Shown: piece by piece, positions 8,037 through 15,765 of the stretch
Layout of the letters: every line of letters begins with the position of its first letter
Numbering within the stretch: position 1 is the stretch's first letter
Assembly: GCA_028877005.1 (NCBI GenBank)
Contig: JAGWPI010000131.1
Location: 1 to 23,464 of the forward strand
Reading direction: 5' to 3'
Source of the DNA: Bacteroidota bacterium
GTDB lineage: Bacteria; Bacteroidota; Bacteroidia; Chitinophagales; Chitinophagaceae
DNA length: 23,464 nt
Notes under the pieces: model-generated
The model's database searches: none
What the model was told of the DNA's origin: nothing
Seen by the model: only the letters and a program-made list of their open reading frames with translations
Translations under genes and position numbers: made by a program

Positions 8037-11000
8037 TTAGTTGTTTGTTGACAGGTTTTGCAATGTTTCGGCAGATAGTCCATCTTCTTCACTAATATCA
8101 ATGGTTATCATACCATCATGATGGTCGTGATCGCCGCAACTTAATATATATTGCCAACTGGGCTGCGGCCGCATAACGGGTGCACCACTTCTTTTTTCGC
8201 CAATCATTTTTTGTATTAAGCGGTTGCGCTCTTCCTGAATTTTTTTGCGCATTTGTGCATCGCTTTCTCTGTCAAAATATACAATACCATCTACAATGGT
8301 TTTTTGTGCAGATGCATAAATACTTAAAGGATTGGCCGACCAAATAACAATATCAGCATCTTTGCCTTCTTTTATACTGCCTACCTGATTGTCTACATGC
8401 AAGGCTTTTGCAGGATTAATAGTTACCATTTTTAAAGCATCTTCTTCACTCATTCCGCCGTATTTAATAGATTTAGCGGCTTCTTGGTTTAAACGGCGTG
8501 CCATTTCTGCATCATCAGAATTAATACAAACATTCAATCCTACTTTGTGCATAATAGAAGCATTGTAGGCAATGGCATCTTTTACTTCATTTTTATAGGC
8601 CCACCAATCTGAGAAAGTAGATGTGTTGGCGCCATGTGCTTTCATTTTATCGGCTACTTTATACCCTTCTAAAATATGGGTAAAGGTATTAAAGCGGAAG
8701 CCAAAGCGTTCTGCCACCCGCATAGCGGCAGTAATTTCACTTTGCACATAAGAATGGCAGGTAATGAAGCGTTTTTTGTTGAGTATTTCTACCAGTGCAT
8801 CTAATTCCAAATCTCTGCGGGTATTAATGGGGTCTTTTTTCATAGCGGCTTCATAATCTAATGCCCGGGTAAAGGCATCTACCATTACTTGTTCTACCCC
8901 CATCCGTGTGTCGGGGAAGCGATTATTGGCTGGTGATGTGGTGCGTTTTACATTTTCGCCTAATGCAAATTTGATAAAGGGATCGGCTCCGGCAAATTTT
9001 AACTGCTCATCGTCAGCACCCCACCGTAATTTAATAAGTTGGGTTTGTCCGCCAATAGTATTGGCCGAGCCGTGTAAAATATGCGAGGTAGTTACGCCCC
9101 CACTTAACTGCCGATAAATATTAATGTCATCGGGATTTAAATTATCACCTATTCTTACTTCGGAAGTTACAGACTGTCCTCCTTCATTAATAGAAGCGGC
9201 AGCAATATGTGAGTGTTCATCTATAATACCCGGTGTTACATGCATACCGGTAGCATCTATTACCGTAGCAGTGGCATCGCTTAAGTTTTTGCCTACTTTG
9301 GCTATTTTTCCATTTTTAATTAAAATATCGGTATTGGTTACTATGCCTTCTTTTTCATTGGTCCATACCGTACCATTTTTAATAAGCAGGGTTTGTTGTT
9401 TGGGCATTTCTTCAAAGCCATACCCATCAAAGGGATAGGTAACTTTGGCCATAGGTTGGCTTGCCATGCGCTTTCTGTTGTTGGCTGTTTCAGCGGGTAG
9501 GGGTTGTTGATAAGTGGCTGTCCAAGTAAAGGCATTGCCTTGGTCATCTCTGCCGGTGCCGGTCCAGTTTTCTTTCAATGCCATTCCGCTTAATAAATAT
9601 TGTCCGGCCCTATGTGGTCTTTCGCCTTCGGCATTTTTATGATTGCCTAAAGCAAATTGCATTTTTACGGCTTTACCATCATAGCTTAATTTAACAGTAA
9701 CAGTATCGGCTTGTTGTATTTGTGCTGTTGTACTGTTTTTTACTATTAATGGGTATTGTTGGGTTCCTTTTTTAGATTGAATGGTTAAGGTATATTGTCC
9801 GCTAACGGTATTCCACTCAGCAGGATTAATGGCATAGTTTCTACCCTGAATCCAGTTTTCCACTAATTTGGTATTTTCATCAAACACCGGACCGGTGGTA
9901 ATAATAAAATTAGCATATTTACCGGCATCCAGACTACCCACTTTATCGTACACATTTAATATAGTTGCGGGGGTTTTGGTTAAGGCTTCCAAAGCAGCTT
10001 TTTCAGATAAACCATCGGCAATGGCTTTGCGTAAATTAGGTAAAAATTGTTTAACGTCTTTTAAATCGCTGGTGGTTAAACAAAATGGAATTTTTGCTTT
10101 TTCAAAAGCAGCCGGGTTGGTGGGTGCCAGTTCCCAGTTTTTCATATCGGCCAGCGACACAAAGCGCGCATCGTTGGGGTCTTCTACATCCATAGCTTGT
10201 GAAAAATTCAAGGGTAAAATATAGGTGGCTTTAGAAGCAATCATTTCCGGCATGCGTTGGTATTCGTTGCCACCACCTTTAATAATATATTGTACGCCAA
10301 ATTCATCCCCAATTCTATCGGCTCTTAAATCGTTCCATTTATCATCGGCTTCAAATATTTGTGGTAAGGATTGTAGGTTGTTCCACGCTTCTAATGATAA
10401 ATTGGTGCCCTCTGTAGCAGGTTTGTTTTTGTACCATTTGGCATCTAAATAGGTTTGGCGTAATAAGGCAATAGAACCCATTAAGCTGGAAGGGTAACTT
10501 TGGGTAGAACTGCCTTTGCTAAAGGAATAGTGGGCACTGGCTTTTTCTTTTACTACGGCAAAATTATCGGCTTCACTAGCTAAGGTAACCACAGCACCGG
10601 TACCACGGGCTATGCCATCTTTTACATGGGTTAATACTGTACCAAAGCCCATCATTCTATATGGCTCGGCTTTTTTGTCATCGGCATTAAACTGGTCAAT
10701 GGCATTTACTTGTGGCTTTATGGCCTGGTTCCATCCATAAGCCCCTTTTATATTAGAGGTAAACTGTGTGGGGGCCATATAATTAAAACCACCGGCCGGG
10801 CGGGTAGGGGCGGTAACCCCATAATCGGTATAAGCATCAATAAAGGAGGGATACAGGTATTTGTTCTTGCAATCTATTACCACCGCATCGGCAGGTATGG
10901 TTACGGCATTTCCTACCGCCACTATTTTGCCCTCTTTTATTAACAAAGTGGCATTGGGTAAGGTGGTTTGTGCATCTTTTACAATGGTAGCATGCACAAA

Positions 11001-11111
11001 TGCATAGAATCGAGTGCGGGGGTCGGCTACACCATTTACCGGAAAGGTTTCCTGGGCTTGTACCAATAAACCAATGATAAGCCCCAGTAGCAGGAGTTGT
11101 ACTTTTCTCAT
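8037..11111 (-). CDS. Secreted double-domain amidohydrolase
   Basis: The 1024-residue protein starts with a signal peptide (MRKVQLLLLGLIIGLLVQAQ) at the ATG at 11111; a longer form to 11222 would put 37 unrelated residues in front and run into a terminator. It holds two amidohydrolase domains. In the first (about 25-430) strand 1 reads PSFIDAYTDYG, with Tyr94 and Asp96 in place of the HxH pair, so it is probably not catalytic. The second (about 570-950) is intact: PGIIDEHSHI (H633, H635), ITCHSY (H786), THILEGY (H812) and NSDDAEM (D866), the usual binuclear or mononuclear zinc ligands. The tail contains CGDHDHHDG (992-1000), a His/Asp cluster that may bind metal. It should act outside the cytoplasm on an amide or related bond; the substrate is unknown. 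It leads an operon with the 439-residue relative. Confidence 0.87.
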   Translation of the reverse strand: MRKVQLLLLGLIIGLLVQAQETFPVNGVADPRTRFYAFVHATIVKDAQTTLPNATLLIKEGKIVAVGNAVTIPADAVVIDCKNKYLYPSFIDAYTDYGVTAPTRPAGGFNYMAPTQFTSNIKGAYGWNQAIKPQVNAIDQFNADDKKAEPYRMMGFGTVLTHVKDGIARGTGAVVTLASEADNFAVVKEKASAHYSFSKGSSTQSYPSSLMGSIALLRQTYLDAKWYKNKPATEGTNLSLEAWNNLQSLPQIFEADDKWNDLRADRIGDEFGVQYIIKGGGNEYQRMPEMIASKATYILPLNFSQAMDVEDPNDARFVSLADMKNWELAPTNPAAFEKAKIPFCLTTSDLKDVKQFLPNLRKAIADGLSEKAALEALTKTPATILNVYDKVGSLDAGKYANFIITTGPVFDENTKLVENWIQGRNYAINPAEWNTVSGQYTLTIQSKKGTQQYPLIVKNSTTAQIQQADTVTVKLSYDGKAVKMQFALGNHKNAEGERPHRAGQYLLSGMALKENWTGTGRDDQGNAFTWTATYQQPLPAETANNRKRMASQPMAKVTYPFDGYGFEEMPKQQTLLIKNGTVWTNEKEGIVTNTDILIKNGKIAKVGKNLSDATATVIDATGMHVTPGIIDEHSHIAAASINEGGQSVTSEVRIGDNLNPDDINIYRQLSGGVTTSHILHGSANTIGGQTQLIKLRWGADDEQLKFAGADPFIKFALGENVKRTTSPANNRFPDTRMGVEQVMVDAFTRALDYEAAMKKDPINTRRDLELDALVEILNKKRFITCHSYVQSEITAAMRVAERFGFRFNTFTHILEGYKVADKMKAHGANTSTFSDWWAYKNEVKDAIAYNASIMHKVGLNVCINSDDAEMARRLNQEAAKSIKYGGMSEEDALKMVTINPAKALHVDNQVGSIKEGKDADIVIWSANPLSIYASAQKTIVDGIVYFDRESDAQMRKKIQEERNRLIQKMIGEKRSGAPVMRPQPSWQYILSCGDHDHHDGMITIDISEEDGLSAETLQNLSTNN

Positions 11112-11138
11112 AATGTTTGGTTTTGAAGTAAGGAGGTT

Positions 11139-11146
11139 TAAAGCTA
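11139..11146 (-). promoter_or_regulatory. Possible -7 promoter box for the amidohydrolase operon
   Basis: TAGCTTTA on the minus strand differs from TAnnTTTG at one position and lies 27 bases before the ATG at 11111, after the terminator of the upstream gene. No clear -33 element was found. Confidence 0.3.
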
Positions 11147-11220
11147 CAATTTTTGTTTTAGGAATAAAACCGCTCATCATATTTTCGGTGATTGGTGCCA
11201 TTTTTCGGTTAATGGAATAC

Positions 11221-11247
11221 AAAAAGCGGGACTATACAGCCCCGCTT
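11221..11247 (-). terminator. Rho-independent terminator after the alpha/beta hydrolase
   Basis: AAGCGGG (11224-11230) pairs with CCCGCTT (11241-11247) around a 10-base loop; on the minus strand the stem is followed by TTTTTG. It ends the mnmG/hydrolase transcript before the amidohydrolase operon. Confidence 0.75.
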
Positions 11248-11269
11248 ACAATAATATTATGTTTATATA

Positions 11270-12295
11270 TTATTTAAAATTTCCTTGGTCTACATCCTTT
11301 ATAAACCCAATAACGCCGGGATAAAAATGCGATTGGTCATCCCACATGGCCAAATGGCTGCCATTGGGGCAATATAGGTAACGTCCTTTTGGAAACTGTT
11401 TGCTCATGCACTCCATATAAGCCGGATCCATAGTATCAAATTTGGCACCTACTACCAATGTTGGTACGGTAATATTTTTTAATTGGTTGCTGATATCCCA
11501 TTGCGCCAATCGGCCTGCAATGCCAAATTCAGATGGGCCTTGCATCATGGTGTAAATGGTTTCATTTACATGTTTAAAAGCGCGGTTAACGGGGTCGGGC
11601 CATTCGGCTAAACGGCATAGGTGTTCTTTATAAAAATTGGGTAATAATAATGCCATGTATTTGGGGTTCTTAAAATCGCCCCGGGCTTCTATAGCGCGAA
11701 TGGTATCTAATACTTTGGGGTCCATTTGTTTGGCCAGTACCTCATTGGCATATTTACCATAAGCAGGGCAGCTGCTCATCATATTACACACAATTAATCC
11801 CTTTAAGTTTTGCTGGTATTTCAGGGCATATTGCATGGCTAAAATACCGCCCCAGGAATTACCCAATAAATAAAAGTTGTCTTTATTTAATCCCAATGCT
11901 TTTCTTACTTGTTCTACTTCTTCTACAAAACGGGGTAGGGTCCATAAACTACTATCGGTGGGCTGGTCGCTATAATAAGAGCCCAACTGGTCGTACTCAA
12001 TCATTTCAAAGCCTTCTTTGGGAAAAAAGCTTTCAAAACATTCAAGGTATTCATGGGTCATAGCGGGACCGCCATGCAACAACAATACTTTAATGGTGGG
12101 GTTGTTACCAATGCGTTTGGTCCATACTTTAAAGGTGCCCACCGGTGTTTCAATGGGTATCATTTTAATACCGGCTGTTTGTACGCCGGAATCCTGCGGG
12201 GCAAAGTACTGAGCTACCGTTATACTTTGTGGCCGGTTTTTACAACTAATGAATAGGGTGCTGCATAATAGCAAAGCTGCTGTGGCTATTCTCAT
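11270..12295 (-). CDS. Proline iminopeptidase-like alpha/beta hydrolase lipoprotein (peptidase S33 type)
   Basis: A protein of 341 residues from the ATG at 12295 (345 from 12307). It begins with a lipoprotein signal (MRIATAALLLCSTLFISC), so it is likely anchored in the envelope. The body is an alpha/beta hydrolase of the proline iminopeptidase family: LLLHGGPA (oxyanion-hole loop), EYDQLGSYYSDQP (the DQxGxGxS signature, with Tyr for the second Gly), LGNSWGG with the nucleophile Ser (residue 147 from the chosen start), GAKFDTMDP with the acid Asp, and NGSHLAMWDD with the catalytic His. It would remove N-terminal proline or other residues from small peptides, or hydrolyse a related amide; the exact substrate is not readable. 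It follows mnmG by 49 bases and may be read from the same transcript; a terminator follows it. Confidence 0.85.
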   Translation of the reverse strand: MRIATAALLLCSTLFISCKNRPQSITVAQYFAPQDSGVQTAGIKMIPIETPVGTFKVWTKRIGNNPTIKVLLLHGGPAMTHEYLECFESFFPKEGFEMIEYDQLGSYYSDQPTDSSLWTLPRFVEEVEQVRKALGLNKDNFYLLGNSWGGILAMQYALKYQQNLKGLIVCNMMSSCPAYGKYANEVLAKQMDPKVLDTIRAIEARGDFKNPKYMALLLPNFYKEHLCRLAEWPDPVNRAFKHVNETIYTMMQGPSEFGIAGRLAQWDISNQLKNITVPTLVVGAKFDTMDPAYMECMSKQFPKGRYLYCPNGSHLAMWDDQSHFYPGVIGFIKDVDQGNFK

Positions 12296-12344
12296 GTGTA
12301 GGTGCATAGCAATAGGTTTAGATGAATGCCTTAAAATTAAGGAA

Positions 12345-14213
12345 TTATCGGCCCATATACACCATAAGTATTTGAATATCGCTCGGATTTACCCCACTAA
12401 TTCTACCCGCTTGTCCAATGGTACGTGGTTGTATTTTTTTAAATTTTTGCCGGGCTTCTGATGAAAGGGCCTGCAGGCGGTCGTAATCAAAACTTTCAGG
12501 AATGATTAAATCTTCCATTACCCGCATTTTTTCTACCAATTCCTGTTCTTTGGCAATGTATCGTTCATACTTAATTTGTATTTCGGCTTGTTCTAAATGG
12601 TCGGCTGCTGTTTCGCCAAATTGGTGTGCTGTTGGGGGTAAGGCATTCAGCATTTCTTGCAAACTAACAGAAGGGCGTAACAATAGTTTGGCTGCTTTTT
12701 GTTTTTCAGCCAATGGGGCAGAGTAAATACTGTTTAAATAGGGGTTTATCCATTCGGGTTCTATACTCAATTGTTGCAGTTGTTCGGTAATTTGGGCTAC
12801 TGCTGCTTTTTTGGTTTGTACCCTTTCCATTCTATCCTGACCGGCCAATCCCATTCTATAACTTCTTTCTGTAAGGCGCAGGTCGGCATTATCTTGTCGC
12901 AATAGGGTTCTAAATTCGGCTCTACTGGTAAACATGCGGTAAGGTTCTTCCGTGCCTTTGCTAATTAAATCATCAATCAATACCCCAATATAAGCTTCGC
13001 TGCGTTGTAGAATAAAGGGTGCTTCGGCACTAATTTTTAAATGGGCATTAATACCGGCCATAATGCCTTGGCAAGCGGCTTCTTCGTAACCGGTTGTACC
13101 ATTAATCTGGCCGGCAAAAAACAAGTTTTGAATGGCTTTGGTTTCTAAGGAATGGGTTAATTGGGTAGGGGGGAAGAAGTCGTACTCAATTGCATAACCC
13201 GGCCTAAATATTTTACATTTTTCAAAGCCCGGTACTTGTTGCAGGGCCTGTATTTGTACTTCTTCCGGTAAGGAAGTAGAAAAGCCGTTTACATAAATTT
13301 CTACGGTATGCCATCCTTCGGGTTCTACAAATAACTGGTGTCTATCGCGTTCGGCAAAGCGGTTAATTTTATCTTCAATACTAGGGCAATAGCGTGGACC
13401 TACCCCTTCAATACGGCCTTGGAACATAGGACTTCTGTCAAAGCCTGTTTTCAGAATATCGTGAACGGTAGTATTGGTATAGGTAATAAAGCAACTTTTT
13501 TGTTGTTCGGGGCGAATGGGTACATGGGGCAAATACGAAAAACCGGTGATGGTATCATCGCCTTTTTGTTCTTCCATTTTAGTATAATCCAGGCTACGGC
13601 CATCTACCCTTGGCGGGGTACCCGTTTTCAGTCGGTCGCTTTCCATACCCAAGGCCACCAATTGTTCGGTAATACCTGTAGCAGCTCTTTCGGCCACACG
13701 GCCCCCACCAAATTGTTTTTCGCCAATATGAATAATGCCGTTTAAAAAGGTACCGCTGGTTACTACTACCGCTTTGGCCTTTATTTCGTGGCCCAATTGG
13801 GTAATAACACCACAAGCTTTATGGTTACGAATAATGAGTTGCGCCACCATGTCTTGGTAAAAATCTACATTAGGGGTATTTTCCAACATTTCGCGCCAGG
13901 TAGCGGCAAACAACATTCGGTCGTTTTGCGCCCTAGGGCTCCACATGGCCGGGCCCTTACTTTTGTTCAGCATCCTAAACTGAATCATACTTTTATCGGT
14001 TACAATACCACTATAACCGCCCAAGGCATCTATTTCCCGCACAATTTGTCCTTTGGCAATTCCCCCCATGGCCGGGTTACAACTCATTTGGGCAATGGTT
14101 TGCATGTTCATGGTAATCAGCAATACCTTGCTGCCCATATTGGCCGCAGCGGCGGCAGCTTCACAACCGGCATGTCCGGCACCCACTACTATCACATCGT
14201 ATTCAGCAAACAT
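12345..14213 (-). CDS. mnmG: tRNA uridine-5-carboxymethylaminomethyl modification enzyme MnmG (GidA)
   Basis: The 622-residue protein has the family's usual length. It shows the FAD-binding VVGAGHAGCEAA (10-20), MSCNPAMGGIAKG (43-55), KGPAMWSPRAQNDR (86-99), the GTPPRVDGRS segment, the second dinucleotide-binding region ending FFAGQINGTTGYEEA, and the C-terminal helical end with SGVNPSDI used to contact MnmE. With MnmE it makes the cmnm5 modification of the wobble uridine in several tRNAs, using FAD, glycine and a folate-derived carbon. The mnmE gene is not in the window. mnmG lies near the replication origin in many bacteria, and here two parS-like sites lie 58 and 96 bases upstream of its start. 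A possible -7 box lies just before the ATG. Confidence 0.97.
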   Translation of the reverse strand: MFAEYDVIVVGAGHAGCEAAAAAANMGSKVLLITMNMQTIAQMSCNPAMGGIAKGQIVREIDALGGYSGIVTDKSMIQFRMLNKSKGPAMWSPRAQNDRMLFAATWREMLENTPNVDFYQDMVAQLIIRNHKACGVITQLGHEIKAKAVVVTSGTFLNGIIHIGEKQFGGGRVAERAATGITEQLVALGMESDRLKTGTPPRVDGRSLDYTKMEEQKGDDTITGFSYLPHVPIRPEQQKSCFITYTNTTVHDILKTGFDRSPMFQGRIEGVGPRYCPSIEDKINRFAERDRHQLFVEPEGWHTVEIYVNGFSTSLPEEVQIQALQQVPGFEKCKIFRPGYAIEYDFFPPTQLTHSLETKAIQNLFFAGQINGTTGYEEAACQGIMAGINAHLKISAEAPFILQRSEAYIGVLIDDLISKGTEEPYRMFTSRAEFRTLLRQDNADLRLTERSYRMGLAGQDRMERVQTKKAAVAQITEQLQQLSIEPEWINPYLNSIYSAPLAEKQKAAKLLLRPSVSLQEMLNALPPTAHQFGETAADHLEQAEIQIKYERYIAKEQELVEKMRVMEDLIIPESFDYDRLQALSSEARQKFKKIQPRTIGQAGRISGVNPSDIQILMVYMGR

Positions 14214-14229
14214 TTGGTTTTATTTTTAG

Positions 14230-14237
14230 CAAATGTA
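14230..14237 (-). promoter_or_regulatory. Possible -7 promoter box for mnmG
   Basis: TACATTTG on the minus strand is an exact match to TAnnTTTG and lies 16 bases upstream of the mnmG ATG. No -33 TTG is visible at the usual distance. A start site here would give a very short leader. Confidence 0.4.
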
Positions 14238-14270
14238 CACCCGAATAAGCGTTTTCGGTTCTTTGCTTTT

Positions 14271-14286
14271 TGTTCCACGTGGAACC
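14271..14286. promoter_or_regulatory. parS: parS-like ParB binding site, copy 1
   Basis: TGTTCCACGTGGAACC contains the perfect 14-bp palindrome GTTCCACGTGGAAC. This fits the chromosomal parS consensus (TGTTNCACGTGAAACA) except for the C/G pair also seen in other known parS variants. It has no loop, so it is a protein site rather than a terminator. ParB bound here spreads and recruits SMC near the origin. Confidence 0.8.
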
Positions 14287-14308
14287 AAGGGGTATCTATA
14301 AGGGTGGT

Positions 14309-14324
14309 TGTTCCACGTGGAACT
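14309..14324. promoter_or_regulatory. parS: parS-like ParB binding site, copy 2
   Basis: TGTTCCACGTGGAACT repeats the same 14-bp palindrome, 38 bp from copy 1 start to start, in the 118-base gap between ybeY and mnmG. Two identical copies of such a palindrome this close are not expected by chance. Confidence 0.8.
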
Positions 14325-14331
14325 TTTGGCT

Positions 14332-14769
14332 TTAGGGTAGTTTTTCTTCAAAGGCATTAATATAAATAGCTTCTTTTTCACGCATCAGGGTTTGTTCAGG
14401 TTTGGTTTTATCGCGGTAACCACAAAGGTGTAAAACACCATGAATCATTACCCGTAATAACTCTTCCTGAAAAGTGGTGTCGTGCTGTATTGCATTCTCT
14501 TTTACCCGGTCGGTGCTAATGTATATTTCTGCCACAACACCGGTGGCTCTTGTTTCGGTTAAATCGAAGGTTAAAATATCGGTATAAGTTTCGTGCTGCA
14601 GGAATTGGCGGTTTAGCACAAACAAATGATCATCCGAACAAAATATATAATCTACCCGCTGAGCCAGGGTTTGTTCTTGTGTAAAAATACCTAACAAAAA
14701 CGCTTTTAATAATTTTTTATGGGAAAAATGAAAAGGGCGGTCTGCCGTGTGAAAATAAATTGAAGCCAT
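14332..14769 (-). CDS. ybeY: Endoribonuclease YbeY (rRNA maturation)
   Basis: The 145-residue protein carries the UPF0054 signature: NRQFLQHETYTDILTFDL, the central VAEIYIST strand and the metal site HGVLHLCGYRDK (110-121), with His110, His114 and Asp120. In E. coli the third ligand is a His (GYDH); the Asp form is, as I recall, usual in Bacteroidota, so it is not a defect. YbeY is a single-strand-specific RNase needed for maturation of the 16S rRNA 3' end and ribosome quality control. The start follows the MASIYFHTADRPF context, with no better upstream Met. It is divergent from feoA across 116 bases, and its stop lies 118 bases before mnmG, with the two parS-like sites between, so the two genes may share a transcript. 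Confidence 0.93.
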   Translation of the reverse strand: MASIYFHTADRPFHFSHKKLLKAFLLGIFTQEQTLAQRVDYIFCSDDHLFVLNRQFLQHETYTDILTFDLTETRATGVVAEIYISTDRVKENAIQHDTTFQEELLRVMIHGVLHLCGYRDKTKPEQTLMREKEAIYINAFEEKLP

Positions 14770-14824
14770 GTGTTAAATGATTAAAGAATACCAAAATTCG
14801 GTAATAAAGCCGAAAAAATGGATT

Positions 14825-14832
14825 TACTTTTG
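14825..14832 (+). promoter_or_regulatory. Possible -7 promoter box for feoA-nadD
   Basis: TACTTTTG is an exact match to the TAnnTTTG box in the gap between the divergent genes ybeY and feoA, 53 bases before the feoA ATG. The -33 element is unclear. Confidence 0.45.
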
Positions 14833-14885
14833 TGTATTCAATGGAACGGTATATCATTCCTTTCACCCCATTGTAATCCCGATAT

Positions 14886-15134
14886 ATGAAACCATTAAGC
14901 GAGTTAAAGATTGGCGATAGAGGTGTTATAGCCGAATTTAAAAATGATGATTTATTGATTAAACTGATGGAAATGGGTTGTGTTCCCGGTGAAAAAATAA
15001 AAGTAGAACAAATTGCACCCCTGGGCGATCCTATCTCCATTTCTGTAGCAGGCTACTCCCTTAGTCTGCGCTTAAACGAAGCTGCGGCTATTTTAATTGA
15101 AGATATTACCCACGCTAAAAAATTACATTCATGA
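14886..15134 (+). CDS. Stand-alone FeoA domain protein
   Basis: An 82-residue protein made of one FeoA domain, the small SH3-like fold of ferrous iron systems: LSELKIGDRGVIAEF at the start, LLIKLMEMGCVPGEKIKVEQIAPLGDPISISVAGYSLSLRLNEA split over the core with the typical LMEMGxxPG turn and the D-P-I strand, then a short tail. FeoA is a cytoplasmic partner of the FeoB iron transporter, but no feoB is present here. The gene overlaps nadD by four bases (ATGA), so the two are translated together. A role in iron handling is inferred from the family only; the link to NAD synthesis may be incidental, or related to the iron-sulfur enzyme NadA encoded 2 kb downstream. Confidence 0.88.
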   Translation: MKPLSELKIGDRGVIAEFKNDDLLIKLMEMGCVPGEKIKVEQIAPLGDPISISVAGYSLSLRLNEAAAILIEDITHAKKLHS

Positions 15135-15706
15135 ACATAGGGTTGTATTTCGGTTCTTTTAATCCTATTCATCACGGTCATTTAATTATTGCCAACCATG
15201 TGGCTAACCATACTTTCATAGAACAGGTATGGCTAGTGGTGAGTCCACAAAATCCTTTGAAAGCTTCAACAGGATTGTTGAATGAATTTCAACGCCTACA
15301 CTTAGCACGCCTGGCCATTGCGCCGGATGATAGCAGTTTAAAAGTATCGGATGTAGAATTTGGTTTACCCAAACCTTCTTATACTATTGATACCTTAACT
15401 TATTTAAGTGAAAAATATCCGCAACACCAATTTACGGTGGTAATGGGAAGCGATAGTTTAGAAAATTTACCGAAATGGAAAAACCATGCCCTACTTTTGG
15501 AACGGTACGGTATACTGGTATATGTAAGACCCCAACATCCATTGCCTGCACTTTTACCCCAACAAGTACAAGTTGTACAAGCCCCCTTATTAGACATTTC
15601 CGCTACCTATATTCGCCAATCTATTCAACAGAAAAAAAGTATCCATTATTTGGTTCCCGAACCTGTTCGGATAGAAATTGAACAATCGGGCTACTACATA
15701 AAGTAA
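15131..15706 (+). CDS. nadD: Nicotinate (nicotinamide) mononucleotide adenylyltransferase
   Basis: The 191-residue protein has the nucleotidyltransferase signature GSFNPIHHGHL (8-18), with the HxGH motif, VVSPQNPLK (36-44), the GSDSLENLPKWKN segment (106-118) typical of NadD, and the ISATYIR motif (156-162) that binds the ATP phosphates. It transfers AMP from ATP to nicotinate mononucleotide, giving deamido-NAD, a step shared by the de novo and salvage routes. Length is normal. Its ATG overlaps the feoA stop (ATGA). It lies 1.5 kb before nadA, another gene of the pathway, but an OmpA-type gene and a long gap separate them, so they are not one operon. In this gap of 59 bases to the next gene I see no terminator. 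Confidence 0.95.
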   Translation: MNIGLYFGSFNPIHHGHLIIANHVANHTFIEQVWLVVSPQNPLKASTGLLNEFQRLHLARLAIAPDDSSLKVSDVEFGLPKPSYTIDTLTYLSEKYPQHQFTVVMGSDSLENLPKWKNHALLLERYGILVYVRPQHPLPALLPQQVQVVQAPLLDISATYIRQSIQQKKSIHYLVPEPVRIEIEQSGYYIK

Positions 15707-15765
15707 AAAAGAAATAAATTTACAGTTTCTATTAATCATTCTTTAATTTATAAAAACACCTTGAC

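Noticed and set aside
14271..14324. The two palindromes as transcription terminators of ybeY
   Set aside because: The 14-bp palindromes have no loop and no T tract after them on the minus strand, and both are identical to a known protein-site pattern.
14717..15040. Minus-strand open frame opposite feoA and running into ybeY
   Set aside because: It is antisense to a clear FeoA gene and overlaps the divergent promoter region; the protein has no family features.
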